Positions 6,623 to 18,800 are shown, numbered from the stretch's first letter. The stretch is DNA of 36,163 nucleotides from an uncultured Bacteroidales bacterium (GCA_905236885.1 CAJOQK010000114.1:1-36163), one strand, 5' to 3'. Notes: generated from the letters alone by a model not told the origin. Made by a program: numbers and translations.

Positions 6623-8446
6623 TTACGCCATCACACTATCCCACTCCCGGTCGTCCCAACAGGTCATCCGGCGGAAGGGGTTGGCATCATCCTTCTGGCG
6701 GCTGGCCACCTTCTGTTCTTCAATGTAGCTGCAGATACGACGGTACTCCTCCTGGAAGGCGTGCCATTGTGTCTCTGTGAGGGATTTTGTTTCCGCCAAA
6801 TGACACAGCACCCCATAAGCGTGGGCAACCCGCTGGGCCTGATAGTTTTTCCAGAAGGCGTCCATCCGCTCATGGATTTCGTCCCAGTTACGGACGCTTC
6901 CCTTCTCCACCTCCGCAATCAGCTGTTCCATATCGCGTTTGGCAACTATTTGGCCGCCTATGTTCACCCATTCGGCCTCGCGAACCGCGCAATCTTTTTG
7001 CGCAGCACTTTCCGTCAGGCCACACTTTGACAAAACATTTTTCAGCGAGTCACATTCCAAACTCTTCACAGCATAGTAGACAAGCATCTCCTCGTAGGCG
7101 CGGATACCCTCCTCCGCATGGAGTATGAGGGTCGGCCGTTTGCTCTTCTCCATTCCTTTGGCATAAACGGCATCCCTGCCCTTTGATTCGGCAATCCATT
7201 GCTTGAGCAGACCGACGGCCTGCAGGATTTCCTCGGCAGTGTCCGGTGCAAGGTTGTCAAACTCAATGTGCTGTGCCTTCTCCACCCGCTTGTCACGCTT
7301 GGCGAACTTCTTGCTGTTGCGGTCCATGGCGTACATGTTGTAGCGCCACCAGTAGGCCGGCATCACCTCAAGGCAGTCCTTGGAAACATTGTTGTTAACC
7401 AATGCAAAAGGCAATTTGATATCTAACTCCGCAGGGTAGTCCCCCTTGGCCAAAAGGCAGTAGCTGGCAAAACGGCTCGAATGCTTGAAGGAGCAGCACA
7501 ACCCCGGCCAGAAGCCACGTGCGGCGGAAATCTCCCCGTCGGCGGTGCGCGAGTTATGATTACTGCCAATGGTGCCTCCGGCGGCCACATTGCTCTGCCC
7601 CATCACCAACGCAGCGATGAGAAAAGAGTTGTTGTGATGCTGCTCGTGCGCCGGGAAAATCATGCTATTACCGATTTCGCAGCGTGCCAGCGTGGAGTTG
7701 TCGCCCACCACGGTGTCGTTCAGCCGCAGGCCGAATTCCAGGTGGACATGCTCACCCAACAGGAAACGGGCCGCCATCACGCCATGCTCCACAGTACAGC
7801 CATAGCCAACCACACCGTCGGCCAGCAGCACGCAACCGTCAATGGTCGAAGGGTCCTCTTTCATGGAACGGACAGTGACATTGCGGAGCGCCTTGCTGTT
7901 TTTCACCACACAGTAGTCCCCAATCTGTCCGCAGCCGCCACTATGCCGTAGTTTTTCATAGGTAAATTCTTCCAACCTATCCATCAACACTTTATATCCA
8001 CGGTAACGCGCCCAAAAATAGGCATCCCCGATGGTCATGCCGGCAAAGGGAAGCAGCCGCCGCCCTCCGTTCTCGTTCATCGGCTCCAGCCACGCAATGG
8101 ATTTGGGATCCGCACTGCAGGCCATCTCCTCCACATTGAACAGCACCACATGGTTCCCGATGGTATAGCCGGAAAGCATTTTCACATGGTGTATCGCAGG
8201 ATGGTCGCCAATGGTGCAGTCCGCAATCAGGGAATTGTAAATACCCTCCCTTACGGAGGCCAGTCCCATGGAAACCTTCGATGGGGCAATCTCCCCTATC
8301 CTTACGCATCCGTCAAAGCAGCTGTTCCGGACGCATTCTGTCGAAAAATTCGCTGACACCTCCACCTTCGCCCAGTCGGAGGAACTGTTCCCCAGCTGCT
8401 CCAGCCGCTCTATTTCGGCGGGCGTCAATGCTCGGTACGCACTCAT
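6623..8446 (-). CDS. DUF4954 family protein (left-handed beta-helix / hexapeptide-type)
   Basis: The 607-residue protein resembles the DUF4954 family common in Bacteroidales; I recognise the start (ALTPAEIERLEQLGNSSSDW) and the repeated short turns. Residues about 40-370 contain many hexapeptide-like steps such as IGDYCVV, VVGYGCTVEHGV, VVGDNSTLARCEIGN and AAGGTIGSNHNSR, as in left-handed parallel beta-helix acyl- or nucleotidyltransferases. The last 200 residues are helical and charged, with no motif I can name. No signal peptide, so cytoplasmic. The start codon lies 6 nt after the nagB stop, so the two are almost certainly co-transcribed. That hints at a role in amino-sugar or sugar-nucleotide metabolism, but the substrate is unknown. 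Confidence 0.78.
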   Translation of the reverse strand: MSAYRALTPAEIERLEQLGNSSSDWAKVEVSANFSTECVRNSCFDGCVRIGEIAPSKVSMGLASVREGIYNSLIADCTIGDHPAIHHVKMLSGYTIGNHVVLFNVEEMACSADPKSIAWLEPMNENGGRRLLPFAGMTIGDAYFWARYRGYKVLMDRLEEFTYEKLRHSGGCGQIGDYCVVKNSKALRNVTVRSMKEDPSTIDGCVLLADGVVGYGCTVEHGVMAARFLLGEHVHLEFGLRLNDTVVGDNSTLARCEIGNSMIFPAHEQHHNNSFLIAALVMGQSNVAAGGTIGSNHNSRTADGEISAARGFWPGLCCSFKHSSRFASYCLLAKGDYPAELDIKLPFALVNNNVSKDCLEVMPAYWWRYNMYAMDRNSKKFAKRDKRVEKAQHIEFDNLAPDTAEEILQAVGLLKQWIAESKGRDAVYAKGMEKSKRPTLILHAEEGIRAYEEMLVYYAVKSLECDSLKNVLSKCGLTESAAQKDCAVREAEWVNIGGQIVAKRDMEQLIAEVEKGSVRNWDEIHERMDAFWKNYQAQRVAHAYGVLCHLAETKSLTETQWHAFQEEYRRICSYIEEQKVASRQKDDANPFRRMTCWDDREWDSVMA

Positions 8447-8452
8447 AGCCTG

Positions 8453-9271
8453 TTAGTATAGGTTGACATAACGCTCCACCGTGCCTTCAATCTGCTGTTT
8501 GTCCTTGAAGTACTGGTAGGTGCTTATTTTCAGTTCCACGGTCGCCTCCTCGTCGCACACGACGGTGGCGTGCTGGTGCATCTGCAGCATGGAGGAGGTC
8601 CACATGTGGTTCACCCCATTCTCAATCATGTGATGCAACGCACGGGCCTTCTTGGGGCCGTTGCAGAGGATGAGCACCTCGCGGGCGTCCATCACTGTTC
8701 CCACGCCCACGGTCAGGGCCTGTTTGGGCACCTGGCTCTCGTCGTTGTCGAAAAAGCGGCAGTTAGCCTGGATTGTATTGGTTGTTAATGTTTTGATACG
8801 TGTACGGCTGGTCAGTGAAGAGCCCGGTTCGTTGAAAGCAATATGACCGTCAGGGCCCACACCGCCCATGAAAAGGTCAATGCCTCCGGCCTGTGCAATC
8901 ATCTCCTCGTAGTGGGCGCACTCCGCCAGCAGGTCGGGAGCGTTGCCGTCAAGGATATGGACATTTTCCGGTTTGATGTCAATGTGACTGAAAAAATTGC
9001 TCCACATGAAGCTGTGGTAGCTTTCGGGATGGTTCACATCCAACCCCACATACTCGTCCATGTTGAAAGTCACAACATTTTGAAAACTCAGAACACCCTT
9101 TTTGTTCAGTTCCACAAGGTGTTTGTACAACCCGAGCGGAGAACTTCCGGTAGGGCAGCCCAACACAAAGGGATGCTCCGCCGTGGGTTTGGATTCAACT
9201 ATGCGGTTAGCCACATAGTTGGCGGCCCAGACCGACATCTCATCGTAGTTTTTAGCTATAATTACGCGCAT
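8453..9271 (-). CDS. nagB: glucosamine-6-phosphate deaminase
   Basis: A 272-residue NagB that converts glucosamine 6-phosphate to fructose 6-phosphate and ammonia, linking amino-sugar catabolism to glycolysis. Residue numbering coincides with the E. coli enzyme: Asp72 in NMDEYVG, Asp141 and His143 in [11 protein letters not shown], and Glu148 in the same segment. The phosphate-binding loop [12 protein letters not shown] precedes them. The ATG at 9271 gives [13 protein letters not shown], the expected start. It is the first gene of a two-gene unit with DUF4954 and has a recognisable Bacteroidetes promoter about 90-125 nt upstream. No nagA or transporter is nearby. Confidence 0.95.
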   Translation of the reverse strand: MRVIIAKNYDEMSVWAANYVANRIVESKPTAEHPFVLGCPTGSSPLGLYKHLVELNKKGVLSFQNVVTFNMDEYVGLDVNHPESYHSFMWSNFFSHIDIKPENVHILDGNAPDLLAECAHYEEMIAQAGGIDLFMGGVGPDGHIAFNEPGSSLTSRTRIKTLTTNTIQANCRFFDNDESQVPKQALTVGVGTVMDAREVLILCNGPKKARALHHMIENGVNHMWTSSMLQMHQHATVVCDEEATVELKISTYQYFKDKQQIEGTVERYVNLY

Positions 9272-9363
9272 TTTGCTTAAATTTTATATGAAAGATAAAT
9301 TTATTCTGTCGCCTCTCCAAACTTTGCAAAGTATTTTATACAAAATCTGAAAAAACGATGGCG

Positions 9364-9396
9364 CAAAAATAACATTTTTTCCGATACTAAAACAAA
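9364..9396 (-). promoter_or_regulatory. Bacteroidetes-type promoter for nagB
   Basis: On the minus strand TTTG (9396-9393) is followed after 21 nt by TATTTTTG (9371-9364), fitting the -33/-7 architecture TTTG - about 20 nt - TAnnTTTG. Transcription would start near 9357, leaving a leader of about 86 nt before the nagB ATG. Confidence 0.6.
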
Positions 9397-9432
9397 TAAA
9401 TTTAATTTTTTTCTCAGTAGCCAATATATGAG

Positions 9433-9490
9433 GGGTTTAAGAGTTTAAGGGTTTAAGAGTTTAAGAATTCAACCCTTAAACCTCTTAAAC
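9433..9490. repeat. TTTAAG short tandem and inverted repeats
   Basis: Four GTTTAAG units in a row (9433-9465) are followed by inverted units ending in CCTTAAACCTCTTAAAC (9474-9490). That 17-mer is the exact reverse complement of 25054-25070. The block is non-coding and belongs to a mosaic that recurs after the M16 gene. Confidence 0.65.
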
Positions 9491-9504
9491 TATGACTATG
9501 ACAT

Positions 9505-9542
9505 CAACTGTAAGGGCGAAAAAACGTTCGCCCTTACAGTTG
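9505..9542. repeat. 16-bp perfect inverted repeat (hairpin)
   Basis: CAACTGTAAGGGCGAA (9505-9520) and its exact complement TTCGCCCTTACAGTTG (9527-9542) flank a 6-nt loop. TATGAC/GTCATAG repeats lie on both outer sides (9490-9502 and 9567-9590), giving a larger imperfect inverted structure. There is no T-run, so it is not a simple terminator; it may be a small palindromic repeat element. Confidence 0.65.
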
Positions 9543-9704
9543 AACGATGACAAAAGTCCTAATCATTGTCATAGTCATCAGTCATAGTACGTCACTTCGT
9601 TCCGTGCTTGTATGGTTCATTCCATGATTGTCGGCATCACCTCGGCATAGCTCGTGCAAGCACGGCTCTGCACTCGGTTCGCACGACAGGTCATGGTCTT
9701 AGTT

Positions 9705-9739
9705 CAAAAGTAGGAGCGGATAATCCGCTCCTACTTTTG
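9705..9739. repeat. 35-nt perfect palindrome
   Basis: CAAAAGTAGGAGCGGAT (9705-9721) and ATCCGCTCCTACTTTTG (9723-9739) are exact complements around a single central base. The palindrome is flanked by TCATGG/TCATAG-like words. It lies between the nagB promoter side and the giant gene's terminator, and codes for nothing. Confidence 0.7.
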
Positions 9740-9751
9740 ATGTCATAGTAT

Positions 9752-9786
9752 AAAAAAAAGGCCGCCTTTCGGCAGCCTTTTTTTTA
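9752..9786 (-). terminator. rho-independent terminator of the giant surface-protein gene
   Basis: An A-run, AAGGC, GCC, a TTTC turn, GGC, GCCTT and a T-run form a GC-rich stem with one mismatch and runs of A and T on either side. It lies 16 nt beyond the stop codon in the leftward direction. The symmetrical runs would let it work in both directions. Confidence 0.75.
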
Positions 9787-9802
9787 CAATGACTGGGTGT
9801 GC

Positions 9803-12800
9803 TTATTTCACCACGTTCATCTTACGTACCAGACGCTGGCCTTTGTATTCCATCGTGTAGTAGTAGATGCCGGCGGAGAGTCCCTCCACGTTCAGTTCGT
9901 AGCTGTTCTCACCTGCCGTTGCAGATATCTCGGTCGTATAGAGCATCTGGCCGTTCACGCTCATCACCGTCAGAGTCACGTTCGCATCCTCAGGGACATT
10001 GAACGGAATCACCGTCGCAGTGCGGGCGGGGTTAGGCACATTCTGCTCCATGTCCCAACCATTATTGCCGATGGAAGGAACCGCATCGTCGTTGTACTTG
10101 CAGTTGAACTTCACCGACAAGGTGTCATTGGAAGTGTTGATTTCACCATCGTAGGTGTCCACATAGGCTCGCAACGTATACTGACCATTGTAGTTGGGCA
10201 CTGTGTAGGTGAGGCTGAACTCATACTCAACCGTATCATTGACATTGATGAAGTTAATGTACTCGGAAACCGTCTCCAGCACCGTAGACGAGCTGTCTAT
10301 GACATCCACACGCATCATCACCGTGTAAACCTCCGCGTTGGCCATATTGGCAACTGTCACCTTCGGGCTCACCTTTATCCGGCCCTTATCGGTTGAAGGC
10401 TGCGCAATTGACAGCACCTGCAGGTCAATGGTGTCAGGCACGTTGATGTTACCCACCAGATTCAGCAAATTGCTGGTAGCATCAGCATCGCAAGGAATGT
10501 TGGCAGTCAGTTCCAGGAAGTAGAACGGCTGCTCTTTCGAACCAAACGGCACGATGTAAGGCAGACTCATGACATGGAGCAGGCTGTCGCCCACTTCCAA
10601 ATGACGTATAATAGTATCCGTCACAACCTCTTCGCCATTCAGTTCCATAGTTACGGTCATTTTGTCCATCGGCATGTTGCTTCCATTACGCAACAACACG
10701 CTCACGAACACGGTATCACCGGCAATTTTGGAAACCTTGTCGTCAATACCGATAATGCTGTCCAACACAAGATCCTGATACACCATCATTGTAGAATCGG
10801 CAATAGTATCATTCAAGCTGTTGTCATCTTGCGATTGCATGGCAATATTCAAATAATAGTTGCCGTTGGCACGCATGTCCATATAACCTAAGATGAGAGT
10901 GTCAGTCTCATATCCCTTCAGCTGCTTGTTGTAAACATAGCTGAAGTTCTGCGTGGTCGCACCGGTCACACTGGCGAAAATGGTATCATTGGCCAAATCC
11001 ATGTTAAGGCTGGTCATATTTTCAACCACCACCTGCATCGGAACCTGATCGTTCTCACAAGCGGAAAGAGCACTGAAATCAACCGGCAGCAGACGGATGG
11101 AGGCATCCTGGTCAGCCGTGATGCAGATACGGTCCAAACTTTGGTTGGCGCCGCCGTAGCTGATGCCTTGGAACACCACACTCAAACAGTTGGAATTGGC
11201 AAAACGGCTCAAATCAACATCGTACTGCCGCCAGCCTGTAAATGTGTCAGCCACCATGATACGTCCCACTTCAGTAAAGGAAGCTCCACCGTTGGTAGAG
11301 ATAAGAACTACAGTAAGGTCTCTCCTGCTGTCAGTTGCGGAATGGGCAAACCAAAAACTCAGTTTCGGGTTGAGACAGCCGTTAATGTTCACCGCATTGA
11401 AAATGGCATTGGCAAACGCTCCGGGATTACCTGCACCGGCAAATTCCAGTCGGCCCGTACCAAAGTCCGGAGAAACTGCAGGATTCACTCCTGTACCCTT
11501 CTGATTTTCCCAAATAATGTTTCCAGACAAAGCCGTGGTGACAAATCCGTCAGGAAGCACCGAGAAGTCTTCATCATAAGGCAGTTCCACCCGTGTGGCG
11601 TCATAAACCAGACTCATAGTGTCATCCTCATCAAACACATCCGTGATATAGGACAACCTGATTTTGAGATTGTAAATACCACTGACTTGTGTAGGGACAG
11701 TTGCAACCTTGATGTTCATGTACTGCGTCGGAAGCAAACTGCCGGCGGAGACAACTGTGTCGAAATGATAATTGACGGCACCAGTCACATCCAAATTCAC
11801 TTTCAAAGGTACAGAATCGAAGTTGGCCGCTTCACGTCCCATGTTTTTGATGGTAATTTCCACAGGAGTGTTGTCTTCATAGCAAACCACATCGGAGATG
11901 GCGACAGGAGTGACAAATTCTTCCACAAGCAGATTGACGCCGTCCCACATCTTGGCACCATAGCAGCCCATAGCTGTAACAGAGGCTCTGAGGTTACCAT
12001 TCAAGTCTGTGGTGACTTCACTGATGGAAGGACAAAGAAGCGAATCGTAGTCATTCAGTTCCAGTCCGTCACGCAAACGCACCCAGGAAGGTTTCACCTT
12101 GATGCTGTTGCTGTCCTGGCCCGTTACAGATTGGAAATCGGCAATGGTGGTTTTGGCAGCGCCAGCATAACCCACATTGGTCGGAGAATAAAGGTCATTC
12201 CATTCACGCAGGCTATATGTGGACTGGTAATAGGTGGTGCTGATATACAACGGATAGTTGGTCGAAGCACCGTCCGCCACCAGAATGTTACGTGTAATGG
12301 AAGGAATTCCTTGTGTGGTAGTATTGCCTAACCCGAGGTACATACCATAGGAAGTGGTGGTTTCCGAACTGCTGTACACACTGTTGTGATGGATATCCAA
12401 ACTACTGTAGTAACCATACACATACATACCGTACTTGGTTCCATTACCCATGACACGGATTTCATTATTGGCAACCAAAGCCCTGTTGTGGGTATAACTG
12501 GTGGAATTCTGATAATAATAGAGTTCCATGCCATATCCGGTAGAGCTGCAGTTCACAGTAATTCTATTGCCAATCACCTCTTTGAAGTTACTGTAATAGT
12601 AGGCATACACCCCATAGTAGCTGCTGCTGCTGGAGCGGCTGGTGATGCGGTTGTAGTTCAGGCTGCGGATAGAGGAATAGTAATAGATGTACATGCCATA
12701 GTAGTAGGCTTCGGTCAGCACATTGCTGTCAATGTACATGGAGGCCATCGGCATGTTGGCCGTTCCGCCAGCCATGTAATAAATGTACATGTTGTAATAG

Positions 12801-15800
12801 CCGCCCACAATATTGTTGGCCGTCAAATGGATATTGACAGGGTACTTGGAGCTTCCACTGGCATTGGGATAGCTGAAAGCCTTATAAGTGTTGGACGTGG
12901 CCGTGATGCTGGCGTAGATGTTGCACTCGCGGATGGTAATATGGCTACAACTGCCTTCCATCTGCACACCGACAAGTCCGTTTTTGGTGTTGCCGAAGGT
13001 AATTCCTTTGAACAACAGGTAGGAAACGTCGTTAAGGGTGAGAGAAGGTTCGGTAGCTCCTCCATCAATTACAACAGTACCGTTGTCCGGCAGGAAAGTG
13101 ACAGTCTTACTTACGCCTGTTCCCGGAATTTTACCGAATAAAGTGATTGGCGCATAGGTTCCGGCGCGCAGCTTCATTACTACCGGAGCAGAGACACCGC
13201 AGGAATAGAGAGCAATCTGCATCTCATCAACAGTGGAGAAATCGGCGTTAGTTCCACCAACAGTATAGGTTCCGGCCAAACCGCCAGTGCAGAGATATTC
13301 CTTTAATGTAACGGTGTCATTCACCTTGCTGGCATCCGTACCGTTGTTAGGGGCGCTGACCCAGGCGATGATGCTGTTCAATTTCTTCTGGATAGGGATG
13401 ATGCTGCCCAACTGCACCTTTTCGGAAGCGAAGGAGGGCAGGTTCCCCGTCCATTTCACCGCGTTTTGCGCAACGCCATTGACAGTCCAGTTAATGGTTA
13501 CGCTCTTCAGCGTGTCCTTTCCGAAGTTGGTCAGGGTGACATACACAGGTGAAAGGGTGGAATCCAGTTTCGTGTCAGCAAAATCCTCCAACGCGGCATC
13601 CAGGTCGTAGAAGGAGGCCTCGAAGGCACCCATGGCAGTCTTTGCAGCCCGGATGGAGTTTTCAAAGTCAGTTGTCACATCGCTCAAACGAGGCATCAGC
13701 ACATTGCTGTAGTCGGTCAGTTTCAAGTTGTTGGCCGTATTGGCAAACTTAACCGGCACGCTGATGCTATGTGCATCCTGGCCGTTGGCCGACCGCAGGG
13801 ATGCCAGCGTGCTTTGAGCGCTTCCGTAATAGCCCACGTAGGTACCGCCACCATAGTAGTTGTTGTAGTCGACGTTGGCGATGCCCGCAGTGGTGGAGCC
13901 GGCATAGATAGGATACTGGCCCGCATCCGTAATTAAGATATTACCCTTGATGTTCATCACATAAGCGGTGGAAGAGCTGTAATACAACGCGCGACCCGCT
14001 CCGGTTCCGGACACGAGGATTGTGTTGTTGTAGAAGTTGGCCCGGCTGTAGTACAAATAAGTTCCATAATAGGTGCTGGTGGTGTAAGCCTTGACCGTAT
14101 TATTGGCAATCAGTGCATAGTCGGTGGTCAGATTATAGTTGATGTAATACAGGTACATACCGTAAGGATATGTAATGTTGGAAGCTTTGGTCGCGTCCAT
14201 ACTGTTACGGAGAAGACCATCCTCCACATTGCAGTAGTACAGCCTCATGCCATACCAATAGGTGGATGCACTGCTTGTGCGGGAATATAGGACATTGTCA
14301 GTAATGTGCTTGAATGTGGTGTAATAGTAGTAAGTGGCATAATAGTACTGGTTCCAAATCTCATTACTGTCCACAACCACATCTTCATTGTAAGAGCCGG
14401 TACCCTCACCATACAAATAGATACCATAGTATCCACCCTCAATTTTGTTGCCAACTATGCGCATACCCTTCACCAGTCCAGTGCTACTTGGTTTGTAGAT
14501 AGGAGTGATTGATGTGCTGCTGGTGTTGGTCAGGTTGGCCTTGATATAGTTGTTGAGGATATCAATGTTCTCACAAGCACCCTTAATGTGGATGATACCG
14601 CCGGCGGAGGCGGTGGTTGACTTCATGGTCAGGTTACGGATGGTCACATTCTTGTTGCCGCTCATACTGATAAGTGCGGAAGTGGTGGTTGTCACCGTCA
14701 CACTGTCCCTGTTTTCCGCCATGGATGTGATGGTCAGGTGGTAGTTGCCCATTGCATTCGCAATGATGGACAAATCCATGATGGAAGAGGTGGAATAAGT
14801 CCCAGTTTCCAAAGCAATCGTCACATCTCCAGACACACCGCAATCGTTCATCTTCTGAATCAGATCGCCAATCTTGGCCAAAGTGTAGTCTGCACTCTTT
14901 GAATTGCCGATCACAACCAAGCCGGATACGGTGCTGCTGCAAATTGTACGCTTGTAGCTAATGGTGTCATTGGCCGGCGTATTGTCATTTGGTATGGAAA
15001 TATATGCCTCAAACGTATTGGTGCCGTCCTGGAAGGCAAAATCACCCAACTTTACTGTATCTTTCTGCAAATATGCCAACGGCTTGGCAGGATGATATGC
15101 AAACGGGGCGGAGGCGGTACCATTGATGCTCAACACAATTGTAGCGGAGTCTATCGGCATGGAACCATAGTTGACAACCACTACGGAAAGCGGATGGGTT
15201 CCAGTAGAAGTGAGTGCATCCACTCCTACAAATTCAAGCAGTGCCGCATCGGTAGAATCGGGCTCAAGTCCGTAGCAGCCCATGGCGGTATTGCCGTTGC
15301 GCGGGGCTGAAAACAGGTCCTCATTCACATTGTAGGCCACTGGGCAGAGATAGTCTTTGCTATTGTTCATCTGCAGGTTGGTGAGCGTGGAGTTGGACCA
15401 TACGGGGGTGATGTTCACAGAATGCTGATCCTGATCCTTTGACACAGCCTTGATGGCAGAGAGCGAGGTCTTGGCAGCACCGGCCAAGTAGGCAAGGTTA
15501 CCGGAACGACTGCAATAGTTGTTATAGTCACGGTATCCATAACTGGTCACCTCACTGCCGGAATAGCTGTTGTAAAGGGCATAGCCGGTGGTGTAGTCAT
15601 TGACCAGAATATTGTTGAACACATTGACAGGATAGCCGCTGGTGCTGTTGTACAGGTACATCGCATAGGTGGTTGAGGAACCCTTCGCGTAGATGGAGTT
15701 GTTGACAATATTGTACTGTGCATAGCAGTACTGGTAGATTCCATACTTTGTTCCGTTTCCGGTCAGAATAATCTCATTGTTGGCAATAGGTCCCGGTTTT

Positions 15801-18800
15801 CCGCTATATGAAGGATAGTTCTGGTAGTAGTACAGGTACATGCCATATCCGGTGGAACTGTTGTTAAGATAAATGCGATTACTCACAATCTTATCGTTGT
15901 TGTGATAGTAATACAGGTACATGCCATAGAAAGCGCTGGCATGACTGCCGTTAGTGATCGTGTTGTAGGAAATGCTCTTAAAATGGTTGTAGTAATAAGA
16001 GTAGATGCCATAGTAGTAGGCACCGCTGAGCACGTTGCTGTCGATGGTCACCGAGGCGGTCGTCATCAGGGAGGTGCTGCTGGCGGTATAATAGAGGTAG
16101 AAGTTGTAGTAGCCACCACTGATGTTGTTACCAATGAATCGCACGTCTTTCAGGTAGTTGTCACTTCCGGAGGAGTTAGTGTACCGGACTCCCGCATAGG
16201 CGTTGTTGGTGACGCTTGCCGGAGCCATGATGTTACAATGGACAAACTCCACATTGACGATCATGCCTGCCAACTCGACCGCATTCACAGTACCCCTGAA
16301 GGTGATGTCACGAATAAAAACGTTCGACACCTCTTTCAGATAAGCGCCGCTGGTGGAAGTGAAGACCACGTCCGCACGGTTTCCGCTTTCCGAGCGGATG
16401 GTGATGGTGTTCTTGGCAGTAGTGTTATTCAGGAATTCAATGTTCAGGCTCTCATAGTTGCCGGATTTCAGTTTCAATTCGACCGGCCCCTTGATGCCGC
16501 AGTAGCGGATGGTGTTGATGGCATCATCAATGGAGATATAGTCGGCGGTGGAGTCACCCACGGTGAAACTGCCGGAAATGGCGGTGTCACAGCCGTAGAT
16601 ATCCAGGAATAGCGTGTCATTCAGCGTAAACCCATCCGTTCCGTTGTTCGGAGCGTAGCAGAACACCGTCAACTTGTTGGGACCGGCATTCAACCGGATG
16701 CTGCTGAGGGTGAAGCTCACAGTGTCGTCGACAGCCAGCGAGCCGCTCCAGTTTACAGGAGCGGAAAGGATGCCGTTGAGTTCAAACTGCAGTTTGCCGG
16801 AAGTGATTGTAGTCTTGCCAGTGTTGGCCAGCAGGACGGTCAACGGAATATTTGAACTGATGCTGCCATGGTCTTCCGGTGAAATGATTTCGCGGATGGC
16901 CAAATCCAGGTTAGCGGGATGGAAATCCCACGCTCCCATGGTAGTAACCATGCTATCACGGGTGTCGTTGTTGATATCATAGCCCACCAGCGGGAGAGTC
17001 TTGCAGGAAACGCCATTACTGTCAGCCAGCTGCAAGCTGCGGTTCACATTGATAAAGTTCGGCATTGTGAAGACCGAGTTGCTATCGCAGGGAACCTGTC
17101 CCACCCATGCGGCCATCGTCGTTCTCGCAGCACCGGCATAGCCGATATTCGGGGACTTCGGATAGGTATTGTAGTAGGCGTTATTGTTCAAGTTCAGCTG
17201 TCCATTGGTCACATAAGTGGTGGAACCCAGATAGACCGGATAGCTGTTGAGCGTTTCGGAGTTCATCACAATGATGTTGTTCTGGAAATCCATCGTGGAA
17301 TAGGCGGAGCTAGCCACGTACAAACCTCTGTTGCTGGCGTTGGCAGGCGTCAGGTAGAGGGAGTTGTGGTAGATTCTCGGATGGCTGTAGCTGTTGACAT
17401 AGATACCATATCCGGTGGAACCGCCGAAAGCGGAACGGATCTCATTGTTGATGATATAGCCGATGTTTGTGGTGGTGTCACCGAAATAGTACAGGTACAT
17501 GCCATAGTAGATGGTCTGGCAGTCAAAGCGGTTGTTGATGATGTCCGCATTGGAGTAATAGCCGTATACCGGATACATGTTGCCAGGCGTGAAGTTGCCG
17601 CTACGCTGGACCAGGCTGTTGTCCCTGACGGTAACGGAATCGCTGTAGTACAAATAGAAACCGTAGGTATCGACAAAGCCGATTTCATTGTTTTCCAAGC
17701 GAATGTTACTGATTCTGGCTGATGAGCTGGAGCCGTACACGTAGAAGGCGCAGGCACCACCCTCCACCAGATTGTCATGCACATACACATCGTGAACGTT
17801 TTCTCCAAGCATATAGACAACGCTTTGGTTGGTGCCTGTCACAGCACCGGCAAAATTCTTGGGAACATACATGTAACAATTATGCACCTCGATATCGTGG
17901 CTCATGCCGGTAATCATGATACCATGGCTGTAAGTATAGCTGCCAGGGAAAGGATTCATACCGGACAGCGTGACATTTCGGATGATGATATCATGTCCGC
18001 CGTCAATCATGATAGCGGCCAGATTGGTAGTGGCATTGTCAGCACGTTGTAGCACCACGCTGGTGCTGTCACCAGTATAGGAGGTAATGGTCAGCGTATT
18101 GGTTGCAGAGGCACCCGGAATGTCACCAATGACCAAATTCATGGTGTCGGTCATGGGCAGGATGCTCAAAGTCACCGGGCCGCTCATTCCACAAACCGTC
18201 AAATTTTCAATGGCTTCCGGAAGGGTCTTGAAGTAACCGGTGTCACCCACCGTATAAGTGCCGGCAAAAACACTGGAACAGGCATTAAGCCTATAACTCA
18301 CCGTATCATCCAGATTGTTAGTATCCTGTAAAGTGCCGAGATTGACAATATAGGCTTTCACTTCATTGGTTCCGGCAGTCAGCACACAACTTCCTAACGC
18401 AACTGTGTCAGACTCCCCTACCTGCAGGCTACCTGTCCAAGCCACAGGATTACCTTGAGCAACTTTATTGAGTTCCAATTGAATACTTGCAGCAGTCAAT
18501 GTAGTCAGACCACCATTCTGCAATATTACAGAGGGACGGATGGTGTCGCCCGCTAAAGAATTGACCGGTAAATCCAACAATTCAACCAACACACCGTTCA
18601 CAGCAGGAGGTTCGCTGGAATAGCAGCCCCTAGTGGTTCTGGAGACACGGGTGTTACCGTCAACATCAGTGTTCACACCATGATAACTGGGGCATTCCAA
18701 TCCCACATACAGACGAGGACGCAGAGAAGTGGTTGTGTCCATAAAAACAGGATGCACATTAATGTCGTTGACCGCTGTCGGAATGGTGCTCACCCATGCC

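Larger units (their letters stand above)
9272..9802. other. 530-bp repeat-rich intergenic region
   Basis: No gene is seen between the giant gene's stop and nagB. The stretch holds the nagB promoter, TTTAAG repeats (9433-9490), a 16-bp perfect hairpin (9505-9542), TCATAG repeats (9564-9590), unrecognised unique sequence with a GTGCTTG/CAAGCAC inverted pair around 9605-9665, a 35-nt perfect palindrome (9705-9739) and a terminator (9752-9786). Confidence 0.7.

Noticed and set aside
9433-9490. TTTAAG repeats as a CRISPR array
   Set aside because: Units are about 7 nt with no spacers, and no cas genes are present.
9705-9739. 35-nt palindrome as a transcription terminator
   Set aside because: There is no T-run on either side, and a good terminator already lies at 9752-9786.
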